A stretch of DNA of 20,092 nt. Source: Deltaproteobacteria bacterium (GTDB taxonomy: Bacteria; Desulfobacterota; Dissulfuribacteria; Dissulfuribacterales; JALVPX01). The DNA is taken from assembly GCA_027031565.1 (NCBI GenBank), contig JALVPX010000032.1, positions 1 through 20,092 of the forward strand. The letters are read 5' to 3'. The position numbers and the translations under genes are program-made. The notes beneath the pieces were generated by a model. That model did not search any database, was not told the origin of the DNA, and saw only the letters and a program-made list of their open reading frames with translations. Below, one piece after another: positions 13,850 through 20,092 of this stretch (positions within the stretch are counted from its first letter, which is position 1; each line of letters begins with the position of its first letter).

Positions 13850-14358
13850 GTTCCCCAGATCTTGTGCCAGTGGCTGAAGGCATAAAGGTCATACCTGGCG
13901 CAAACACCCTCATAATGAAACTGGACAAGGTGATCAACTGGTGCAGGGCAGGTTCCATCTGGCCTGTCACCTTCGGGCTGGCCTGATGCGCCATTGAAAT
14001 GATGGCTGCTGGAAGCAGCCACCACGATTTGGACAGGTTCGGCATCATATTCAGGGCGACACCCAGACAGGCAGATGCAATGATAGTGGCTGGAACCGTC
14101 ACCCAAAAAATGGCCCCTGTCGTACGCAGGGTCTATGACCAGATGCCTGAGCCCAGGTATGTGATCGCCATGGGAAGTTGTGCATGCAGCGGCGGGGTCT
14201 TCCGCACGTATCACACTGTTCAGGGATGTGACGAGTTCCTTCCTGTGGACGTTTACGTGCCAGGATGTCCGCCAAGACCTGAAGCGCTTCTGGAAGGCCT
14301 GATCCGCCTCCAGGAGAAGATGATGAAGGAGGAGATGCGGTGGGGCTGCTGGAGATAG
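13837..14358 (+). CDS. nuoB: Complex I subunit B with in-frame UGA at an N2 cluster ligand (putative Sec50)
   Basis: NuoB carries [4Fe-4S] cluster N2, which passes electrons to quinone. Reading through TGA at 13984-13986 gives a 173-aa protein of normal length. Upstream, INWCRAGSIWPVTFGLA matches the family. Downstream is CAIEMMAAGSS, then GSCACSGG (Cys115) and VPGCPPRPEA (Cys144). NuoB normally has two adjacent Cys before AIEMM. Here the first is UGA (residue 50) and the second is Cys51. Spacing to the other two ligands (64 and 29 residues) is as in other NuoB proteins. The start is GTG 13837 with AGGAGG 7 nt upstream. TGA is a true stop for several neighbours (nuoD, nuoH, nuoK), so this is not a general code change. 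Selenocysteine is the best reading, helped by the hairpin at 14003-14021. A mutation or read error remains possible. The stop overlaps nuoC by 19 bp. Confidence 0.85.
14003..14021 (+). promoter_or_regulatory. Candidate bacterial SECIS hairpin in nuoB
   Basis: TGGCTGCT (14003-14010) and AGCAGCCA (14014-14021) form a perfect 8-bp stem with the 3-nt loop GGA; two further pairs flank it beyond one A-C mismatch. The loop begins 24 nt after the UGA, and its first two bases are G. Published bacterial SECIS descriptions ask for a hairpin a few tens of bases after UGA with a G at the start of a small apical loop, and this fits. It does not copy the E. coli GGUCU loop, so a match to the local SelB is unproven. 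Confidence 0.55.
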
Positions 14359-14921
14359 CAACTCTGATTCAAGACAGGTATCCGGACCAGGTGATAGAAG
14401 TGGTCACCTGCCGTGAACAGGCCGGGGTTATCCTGCACAAGGAGAAAATCCTTGAAATATGCAGGTGGCTCCACGACGACCCAGTCCTTCAGTTCAATCA
14501 TCTGGCAGATCTGTGCGGCGTAGACTACCTGCACAAAAAGGATGTACGGTTCGAAGTGGTGTACAACCTCTATTCTATTCCCACCAAGAGGCGCATCAGG
14601 TTGAGGGCCCAGGTTCCAGAAGATGATTGCTGGATCGACTCGGTCACGCCTGTATGGATTGGGGCCAACTGGCACGAAAGGGAGTGTTACGACCTTTTCG
14701 GCATAAAATTCAAGGGGCATCCAGACATGCGGAGGATACTGCTTCCTGAAGATTGGGAAGGGCATCCATTACGCAAGGATTATCCCTTGGACGGGGGCAG
14801 ACGGAACTGGCGCGGATATGACGAAGTCAAAGAGAAGGCCAGGCGGTTGAGGGAATATGACTTTTACGGCATGTATGAAGATCCAACAAAGAAGATAGGG
14901 CTGAAAGATGTCAGCAAATAA
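14340..14921 (+). CDS. nuoC: Complex I subunit C (30 kDa subunit)
   Basis: A 193-aa peripheral-arm subunit, separate from NuoD as in most non-enteric bacteria. The conserved stretch WHERECYDLFGIKFKGHPDMRR (about 120-141) and the HPLRKDYPL segment that packs on NuoD are intact. The GTG start at 14340 lies within the end of nuoB and has AGGAGG 7 nt upstream. The 14-bp overlap with nuoD points to coupled translation. Nothing is missing relative to the family. Confidence 0.96.
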   Translation: MGLLEIATLIQDRYPDQVIEVVTCREQAGVILHKEKILEICRWLHDDPVLQFNHLADLCGVDYLHKKDVRFEVVYNLYSIPTKRRIRLRAQVPEDDCWIDSVTPVWIGANWHERECYDLFGIKFKGHPDMRRILLPEDWEGHPLRKDYPLDGGRRNWRGYDEVKEKARRLREYDFYGMYEDPTKKIGLKDVSK

Positions 14922-16137
14922 ACCTGATCTAAAATTGATAAAAAATGACACACCAGGCGGGGAAAACGAGGCATACACCGTTGCCATGGGGCCGCAGCAT
15001 CCTGCCACCCATGGAGTCCTCAAACTGGATCTTGAGCTGGATGGTGAAACCGTAATCAAGTGCAGGCCCACAGTCGGTTTTCTTCACAGAGGGGTGGAAA
15101 AACTTGCAGAGAACATGTCCTATGCCCAGGTGCTTCCCCTTACAGACAGGCTTGACTACATAGCCTCCATGGCCAACAACGTGGCCTACAGCATTGCAGT
15201 CGAGACGCTTCTAGGCATAGAAACGCCCTTGCGCGCAAAATATATAAGGACGATGGTCATGGAAATGGCCCGGCTTACAGGCCACCTGCTCTGGCTTGCC
15301 ACCCATGCCCTCGATATCGGCGCAATGACAGTCTTCCTATATTGCTTCAGGGAGAGGGAGAATCTCCTGGACATGTTCGAGGAATTGTGCGGCGCCCGAC
15401 TAACCACCACCTATACGTGCATCGGCGGTGTAAGACAGGACGTTACAGGCCATTTCCTAGAAACCCTCTATGCCTTCACAGAAGAGTTTCCATCCAGGGT
15501 AAAGGAGTATGAAACCCTGATCGATCAAAACAGGATCTGGCTCAAACGCACCAAGGGCATTGGTGTCATCACTGCGGAACAGGCAGTAAGCCTGGGTCTT
15601 ACAGGTCCCTCGCTACGCGGTTCAGGGGTCGATTACGATGTCAGGAAACACATGCCTTACGACGCTTATCCATTTGTCGAATTCGAGGTGCCCATAGGAA
15701 GCGAAGGGGACGTGTATGACCGTTACCGCTGCCGCATGGAAGAATTTCTCCAATCGAACTCCATCATAAGGCAGTGCATTGAGCAGCTTCCTGCCGGTCC
15801 TGTCAGGGCAGAAGACGCCCCAGACCTGGTAATGGAGTACAACCCAGCCAAGAAGGTGGCTGCAGATGCCACGTTCAGTTCCGGCATCATAAAACTCATG
15901 GAAGACAGAGACCGCTACATGCAGGGAGACGTGTACGTGGCAGCAGAGGTGCCAAAAGGGGAACTCGGGTTCTACTTCGTGAGCGACGGTCACGGCCGCC
16001 CATACAGGATGCACATAAGATCGCCTTCCTACATACATATAGGCGCCCTGCCCTATCTGTGCGAGGGTTACATGGTGGCAGACGTCATTGCCAATATTGG
16101 AAGCCTGGACGTAGTGCTGGGAGAATGTGACAGATGA
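14908..16137 (+). CDS. nuoD: Complex I subunit D (49 kDa subunit)
   Basis: A 409-aa subunit that forms the quinone-binding cavity together with NuoB and NuoH. The conserved GPQHPATHGVLKLDLELDGE (about 28-47), with the quinone-site His residues, GFLHRGVEKL and LTDRLDYIASMANN are all present. The C-terminal GRPYRMHIRSPSYIHI and final VLGECDR match the family. It lacks the metal-binding cysteine pairs of the related hydrogenase large subunits, so the complex is not a [NiFe] hydrogenase. It ends 17 bp before nuoH. The genes nuoE, nuoF and nuoG, usually next in 14-subunit operons, are absent here. Confidence 0.97.
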   Translation: MSANKPDLKLIKNDTPGGENEAYTVAMGPQHPATHGVLKLDLELDGETVIKCRPTVGFLHRGVEKLAENMSYAQVLPLTDRLDYIASMANNVAYSIAVETLLGIETPLRAKYIRTMVMEMARLTGHLLWLATHALDIGAMTVFLYCFRERENLLDMFEELCGARLTTTYTCIGGVRQDVTGHFLETLYAFTEEFPSRVKEYETLIDQNRIWLKRTKGIGVITAEQAVSLGLTGPSLRGSGVDYDVRKHMPYDAYPFVEFEVPIGSEGDVYDRYRCRMEEFLQSNSIIRQCIEQLPAGPVRAEDAPDLVMEYNPAKKVAADATFSSGIIKLMEDRDRYMQGDVYVAAEVPKGELGFYFVSDGHGRPYRMHIRSPSYIHIGALPYLCEGYMVADVIANIGSLDVVLGECDR

Positions 16138-16154
16138 TTCTTTTGGGGGGATAG

Positions 16155-17123
16155 ATGGAACTGTTATGGATCCTCGTTAAAATATTGATAGTCTTCGGGG
16201 TGGTCATGCTGCACGTAGCATATGCCACCTACTTCGAGCGCAAGGTAATAGGCCACATGCAGGTTCGTATGGGACCGATGAGGGTCGGCCCGCACGGCCT
16301 GCTTCAGCCCATAGCAGACGGCATAAAGCTCTTTTTCAAGGAAGATGTGATTCCCACCCCGGCAGACAAGCAGGTATTCTATGCTGCGCCCCTGATATGC
16401 CTCATATCGGCTGTCAGTTCCCTTGCAGTGATTCCCTTCTTTGAAGGTTTCGCCATTGCCAATATCAATATAGGCCTGCTCTATATCTTTGCGCTGAGTT
16501 CCCTGGCCTCCTACGGCGTTGTGTTGTCAGGCTGGTCATCCAACTCGAAATATGCCTTCCTCGGCGGTCTCAGGTCTTCAGCACAGGTAATCAGCTACGA
16601 GATAGCAATGGGGCTCAGCCTCGTGGGCGTGATGATGATGGCAGGCTCCCTGAACTTGACAGACATAGTTCATGCCCAGATGAGCAGCAGCTTCAAGATC
16701 TACCTGATACCGCAATTTTTAGGTTTCTTCGTATTCGTTGTGGCAATGCTCGCCGAGACAAACCGTACACCCTTTGACCTGCCTGAGGCAGAGACAGAAT
16801 TGGTTGCAGGCTACTTCACTGAATACAGCGGCATGAGGTTCGCTCTCTTTTTCCTTGCTGAATATATAGGCATGATCATCATGTCCTGCATCGGTGTAAT
16901 ATGTTTTCTCGGCGGCTGGAGCGGGCCGTTCCACGTCCCTGGCCTTCCCTTCTTCTGGTTCGTGATAAAGGTCTACCTATTCATCTTCTTTTACTACTGG
17001 GTAAGGGCCACCCTGCCAAGGTATCGATACGATCAGCTCATGGCCCTTGGCTGGAAGGTCCTCATTCCCCTGGCCCTGTTCAACATCGTGCTTACAGGAA
17101 CAATAAAATCAATTTCTGGCTGA
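16155..17123 (+). CDS. nuoH: Complex I subunit H, membrane heel
   Basis: A 322-aa membrane protein with about eight helices that joins the peripheral and membrane arms and lines the quinone channel. The conserved first loop (FERKVIGHMQVRMGPMRVGP, LLQPIADGIKLFFKED) and the AETNRTPFDLPEAETELVAGY segment with its acidic residues are intact. GGGGGGA lies just before the ATG as Shine-Dalgarno. It follows nuoD directly, so the operon skips the NADH-oxidising subunits. Confidence 0.97.
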   Translation: MELLWILVKILIVFGVVMLHVAYATYFERKVIGHMQVRMGPMRVGPHGLLQPIADGIKLFFKEDVIPTPADKQVFYAAPLICLISAVSSLAVIPFFEGFAIANINIGLLYIFALSSLASYGVVLSGWSSNSKYAFLGGLRSSAQVISYEIAMGLSLVGVMMMAGSLNLTDIVHAQMSSSFKIYLIPQFLGFFVFVVAMLAETNRTPFDLPEAETELVAGYFTEYSGMRFALFFLAEYIGMIIMSCIGVICFLGGWSGPFHVPGLPFFWFVIKVYLFIFFYYWVRATLPRYRYDQLMALGWKVLIPLALFNIVLTGTIKSISG

Positions 17124-17138
17124 TTCAGGCGGGTAGTT

Positions 17139-17780
17139 ATGAAAATCAAGTATAAGACCAAAAAAGGACTAGTTGAACGCATACTCCTCCTGGAGATATT
17201 GAAGGGCCTTGCCCTTACGCTGAGGAGGATGTTTTCCAAGTCAGTCACTGTCCAATATCCCAAGGAAAAGAAGAAGCTCTTTCCAGGGTTTCGGGGCAGA
17301 CATGCCCTGATCAGGGACCCGGCCAGCGGAACTGCCAGGTGCGTTGCCTGTATGCGGTGTGCCACTGTTTGCCCTTCAAGGTGTATATCCATCCGCTACA
17401 CCAAGGACGAGAACACAGGGGCCAGAAAGGTTACATCTTACGAAATAGAGGCCTTGAGGTGCATCTATTGCGGGTATTGCGAAGAGGTTTGTCCTGTAAA
17501 TGCCATAGTCCTTACAGAAGAGTATGAATATTCAGACTATGTGAGGGAGCCGTTCCACTTCGACATGGAGGGTCTGCTTCACAATTGGGATCAGTTCCTT
17601 GCCAAGAACAAGATCGATCCCAAGACATACATCAATCCGTTCCTGCGCCCAAGGGGCGCATCCGAGGGTGAACTTCCTGCAGGCAAGAGAATTTCCGTAC
17701 CATCGGACTGGACCTTTGAGGGCCAGGTTGTCTGGAGGGATGGCAGGGCCGTGCCGGCAAAGGAAGCAGTCAGGTTATAG
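17139..17780 (+). CDS. nuoI: Complex I subunit I, two-cluster ferredoxin
   Basis: A 213-aa peripheral subunit with two [4Fe-4S] clusters (N6a and N6b): Cys68-71-74-78 and Cys108-111-114-118. It relays electrons to N2 in NuoB. The N-terminal amphipathic segment attaches it to the membrane arm. It is somewhat longer than many NuoI proteins because of a C-terminal tail (about 140-213) that includes an NPFLRPRG stretch. In complexes without NuoEFG this subunit offers the natural docking face for an alternative electron donor. It is therefore the expected contact for the module 2 ferredoxin, which is inference. The Shine-Dalgarno is weak. Confidence 0.96.
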   Translation: MKIKYKTKKGLVERILLLEILKGLALTLRRMFSKSVTVQYPKEKKKLFPGFRGRHALIRDPASGTARCVACMRCATVCPSRCISIRYTKDENTGARKVTSYEIEALRCIYCGYCEEVCPVNAIVLTEEYEYSDYVREPFHFDMEGLLHNWDQFLAKNKIDPKTYINPFLRPRGASEGELPAGKRISVPSDWTFEGQVVWRDGRAVPAKEAVRL

Positions 17781-17790
17781 GGAGGGATAA

Positions 17791-18306
17791 ATGGTTCAGT
17801 TTCTGTTTTTTTATTTCGCTATCGCAGTCATAGGACTTGGGATCACCATCGTGAACTCAAGGAATCCGGTGCACGGCGTGCTGCTCATGCTAGTCCTCTT
17901 TTTCCACATGGCTGGTCTCTACCTGCTGCTTAACGCCGAATTTCTGGCAGCTGTGCAAGTGATAGTCTATGCAGGGGCCATATTGGTCTTGTATCTCTTC
18001 GTGCTTTTCCTGGTCACCCTGAGAGAGGAGGTGCGCATAAGCCCATTCATAGAAAAGGGATATTGGATGGGCTTTGTAATTGCCATTGCCATGTTCATCA
18101 CCTTCATCAAGGGCATCCAGAACTTCACCCTCGGTGAACATGGCGCTTACACCATAGAAAAGATAGGGCAACTCACCCACACAAAGGCCATGGGCGAGGC
18201 GATCTACACGACCTACATCCTGCCTTTCGAGGTGGCAGGCCTGATTCTGCTGGTTGCCGTTGTGGGAGGTATTGCCTTGGCCAAACGGGAAAGGAAGGGG
18301 GCATAA
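17791..18306 (+). CDS. nuoJ: Complex I subunit J
   Basis: A 171-aa membrane subunit with five helices. The conserved NPVHGVLLMLVLFFHMAGLYLLLNAEFLAAVQVIVYAGAI region, whose third helix carries the pi-bulge important for coupling, is clear (about residues 25-65). GGGAGGG just upstream is a good Shine-Dalgarno. It is 10 bp after nuoI and 2 bp before nuoK. Confidence 0.96.
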   Translation: MVQFLFFYFAIAVIGLGITIVNSRNPVHGVLLMLVLFFHMAGLYLLLNAEFLAAVQVIVYAGAILVLYLFVLFLVTLREEVRISPFIEKGYWMGFVIAIAMFITFIKGIQNFTLGEHGAYTIEKIGQLTHTKAMGEAIYTTYILPFEVAGLILLVAVVGGIALAKRERKGA

Positions 18307-18308
18307 AA

Positions 18309-18611
18309 ATGGTCCATTTGAGCTGGTATCTCACCGTATCGGCCATCCTGTTCTGTATAGGCGTCTTTGGTTTCCTTACCAGGCGCAACATAATAATGAT
18401 GCTCTTGTCCATAGAGTTGATGCTAAATTCGGTAAACCTGAATCTGGCAGCCATCAGCCACTACATGGAAGATCTGCGGGGACAAGTGCTAGTGTTTTTC
18501 ATTATAGCCGTGGCAGCTGCAGAGGCAGCCATCGGCTTGGGCATTGTGGTGACCCTGTTCCGTCACCGCAAGTCCATTCACACAGACCAGATAGTTTCCT
18601 TGAAAGGATGA
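18309..18611 (+). CDS. nuoK: Complex I subunit K
   Basis: A 100-aa three-helix membrane subunit, MrpC-like and of normal length. The two conserved buried glutamates of the proton path are at residues 36 (SIELMLN) and 72 (AAAEAAIGL). It ends in TGA at 18609-18611, 8 bp before nuoL. Confidence 0.97.
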   Translation: MVHLSWYLTVSAILFCIGVFGFLTRRNIIMMLLSIELMLNSVNLNLAAISHYMEDLRGQVLVFFIIAVAAAEAAIGLGIVVTLFRHRKSIHTDQIVSLKG

Positions 18612-18619
18612 GGTAGAAG

Positions 18620-20092
18620 ATGAACATGCCGCTTTATTTGATATTGATTCCGTTTCTGCCCCTGGCTTCGTTTGTATTCACCTTGCTCTTGGGGAAAAAT
18701 CTGGGGCAAAGGGCCCATTGGCCGCCCATTATTGCCGTACTTACCTCGTTTGTATGCGCCGTAATGGCCTTGAACGACGTCTTGCACGGTACGCACATAA
18801 ATTCAGACCTTTACACCTGGTTTGAATCGGAAAACTTCCGCGCATCAGTGGGATTCCTTCTGGATGAGCTTACAGCGGTTATGCTCGTAGTAGTAACATC
18901 TGTAAGCAGCCTGGTTCACATCTATTCCGTGGGCTACATGCATGATGATCCAGGTTATTACCGCTTCTTTTCCTATCTCAGCCTCTTTACCTTTTCCATG
19001 CTCATGCTGGTTCTTGGCAACAACTTCCTGCAGCTCTACTTTGGCTGGGAGGCAGTGGGACTGTCATCCTATCTCTTGATCGGCTTTTGGTATCAGAAAA
19101 AATCTGCCTCAGATGCAGGCAAAAAGGCCTTTATTGTAAACAGGTTTGGTGACTTCGGCTTTGGTCTCGGCATAATAGTCGTCTATCTGGTATTCGGCTC
19201 CGTACACTATGAGACCGTCTTTGCCCAGGCAGGGGACATGGTGGGCCACACCTTCAATTTCCTGGGCTGTCAATTCGACTTGATTACGCTTATTGCCATA
19301 TTGCTCTTCTGCGGTGCAGTGGGCAAATCGGCGCAAATACCGCTCCACGTGTGGCTCCCAGACGCCATGGAAGGCCCCACCCCGGTCAGTGCACTTATCC
19401 ATGCCGCTACCATGGTTACTGCCGGTGTCTTTCTGGTTGCACGCTGCAACCCGATATTCGGCCTCTCTGAAACCGCCCTGAATCTCGTCACCATCATAGG
19501 CGCCCTGACCTGCTTTTTCTCGGCCACCATTGCCCTGGTACAAGTGGACATAAAGCGGGTGATCGCCTATTCGACAGTGAGCCAGCTTGCCTATATGTTC
19601 ATAGCCTGCGGAGTCGGGGCCTATGGAGCCGGTATCTTCCACCTTTACACCCACGCATATTTCAAGGCCCTGCTCTTCCTGGGTGCAGGCAGTGTCATCC
19701 ATGCCATGAGCGATGAGCAGGACATCAGGAAAATGGGCGGCTTGAAGAAGTACCTGCCTATCACCTATGTCACCTTCCTGCTGGCCTCCCTATCCATATC
19801 AGGCATACCAGGGTTTGCCGGGTTTTTCAGCAAGGACGAAATACTTGCCATGGCCTTTTCCTCGCCAATAGGAGCGGGAAAATTTGCCTGGTTCGTGGGC
19901 ACTCTGGTTGCCGGCATGACCGCCTTTTATTCCTTCAGGCTCTTTTTCCTTACTTTCCACGGAAAGTTCCGCGGAACCGAAGATCAGCGCAAACACCTGC
20001 ATGAGTCGCCGCCCACCATGACTGTTCCTCTCATGTTGCTGGCACTGGGAGCAGTGGCATCGGGCTGGGTAGGCATTCCTCAAGTGCTAGGC
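18620..20092 (+). CDS. nuoL: Complex I subunit L, distal antiporter-like subunit (partial, 3' end outside window)
   Basis: The first 491 residues are present, in frame to the window edge with no stop. NuoL is a MrpA-like proton-pumping subunit. Visible landmarks are the N-terminal DELTAVM stretch, Glu144 in FGWEAVGLSSYLLIGFW, Lys236 in GAVGKSAQIPLHVWLPDAM, the GPTPVSALIHAATMVTAG helix, and STVSQLAYM. The C-terminal part with the long lateral helix is missing because the window ends. The ATG at 18620 has GAGG 6 nt upstream. nuoM and nuoN are expected next. Confidence 0.97.
   Translation, partial: MNMPLYLILIPFLPLASFVFTLLLGKNLGQRAHWPPIIAVLTSFVCAVMALNDVLHGTHINSDLYTWFESENFRASVGFLLDELTAVMLVVVTSVSSLVHIYSVGYMHDDPGYYRFFSYLSLFTFSMLMLVLGNNFLQLYFGWEAVGLSSYLLIGFWYQKKSASDAGKKAFIVNRFGDFGFGLGIIVVYLVFGSVHYETVFAQAGDMVGHTFNFLGCQFDLITLIAILLFCGAVGKSAQIPLHVWLPDAMEGPTPVSALIHAATMVTAGVFLVARCNPIFGLSETALNLVTIIGALTCFFSATIALVQVDIKRVIAYSTVSQLAYMFIACGVGAYGAGIFHLYTHAYFKALLFLGAGSVIHAMSDEQDIRKMGGLKKYLPITYVTFLLASLSISGIPGFAGFFSKDEILAMAFSSPIGAGKFAWFVGTLVAGMTAFYSFRLFFLTFHGKFRGTEDQRKHLHESPPTMTVPLMLLALGAVASGWVGIPQVLG

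Noticed and set aside
13984..13986. Genetic code change (UGA as Trp or Gly) or a frameshift in nuoB
   Set aside because: TGA ends several intact genes here (4329-4808, 6807-8921, nuoD, nuoH, nuoK). The residue expected at this place is Cys, not Trp or Gly. The frame is the same before and after the codon, so no frameshift is needed.
13990..14006. Closer hairpin GCCAT/ATGGC as the SECIS
   Set aside because: Its loop begins only 8 nt after the UGA and its stem has 5 bp. Ribosome clearance makes it less suitable than the 14003-14021 hairpin, with which it is mutually exclusive.
13999..14358. NuoB as a short 119-residue protein starting at ATG 13999
   Set aside because: It would lack the N-terminal third and both adjacent N2 ligand positions, and no Shine-Dalgarno precedes it. 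The upstream frame encodes normal NuoB sequence up to the UGA, with a well-placed GTG start at 13837.
13738..14361. Long minus-strand open frame (207 aa) across nuoA/nuoB
   Set aside because: It is antisense to clearly conserved nuo genes, has no recognisable domain, and has a low-complexity His/Ala-rich translation typical of a shadow frame.
19109..19702. Minus-strand open frame (197 aa) within nuoL
   Set aside because: It is a shadow of nuoL, whose conserved residues lie on the plus strand throughout.
1..20092. CRISPR array, insertion sequence or prophage
   Set aside because: No regularly spaced direct repeats, transposase or phage genes are visible in the window.

Overview
The window reads as a chromosomal segment of an anaerobic, sulfur- or metal-metabolising bacterium, most likely a deltaproteobacterium (Desulfobacterota). 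This is inference from an 11-subunit-style complex I operon without NADH-module genes at the usual place, two cytoplasmic PsrA/PhsA-like molybdopterin enzymes with ferredoxin partners, and CRP/FNR-type sites. No 16S rRNA or other phylogenetic marker is present, so the assignment is tentative.

Layout. 1-220 is AT-rich with no gene seen. 221-1615 (-) encodes a regulator with about 12 membrane helices and a C-terminal LuxR HTH. 1814-1900 (-) is tRNA-Leu(CAA) with its own promoter and a strong terminator. 1931-4199 (-) holds coaBC, a lipoprotein and a nitroreductase. A divergent promoter region (about 4226-4279) leads into 4329-6590 (+): a His-rich membrane protein, an orphan PAS histidine kinase and a small Cys-rich zinc-ribbon-like protein. 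6807-9370 (+) is module 1, a molybdopterin oxidoreductase plus a 4x[4Fe-4S] protein, ended by a terminator at 9415-9451. 9442-10509 (-) holds a TrmH/SpoU methyltransferase and a small one-TM protein. 10865-13465 (+) is module 2, a paralogue of module 1, and it runs with a 6-bp gap into nuoA, nuoB, nuoC, nuoD, nuoH, nuoI, nuoJ, nuoK and nuoL. nuoL is cut by the window end.

Two things stand out. (1) nuoB has an in-frame TGA exactly where the first of the two adjacent Cys ligands of cluster N2 belongs (FGLA-[UGA]-C-AIEMM). The reading frame is intact on both sides, and a perfect 8-bp hairpin with a GGA loop starts 16 nt after the UGA. The parsimonious reading is a selenocysteine ligand to the terminal Fe-S cluster of complex I. 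The alternatives are a nonsense mutation or a base-call error. An ORF caller would report only a truncated 119-aa fragment from 13999. (2) A molybdopterin enzyme and its 4-cluster ferredoxin sit at the head of a nuo operon that lacks nuoE, nuoF and nuoG between nuoD and nuoH. This resembles the logic of formate hydrogenlyase (FdhF-HycB feeding a complex I-like core), but with the complete quinone-type complex I subunits and a non-formate-dehydrogenase catalytic subunit. The proposal is that module 2 exchanges electrons directly with complex I, and that module 1 is a free-standing or alternative version under a related CRP/FNR-type switch.
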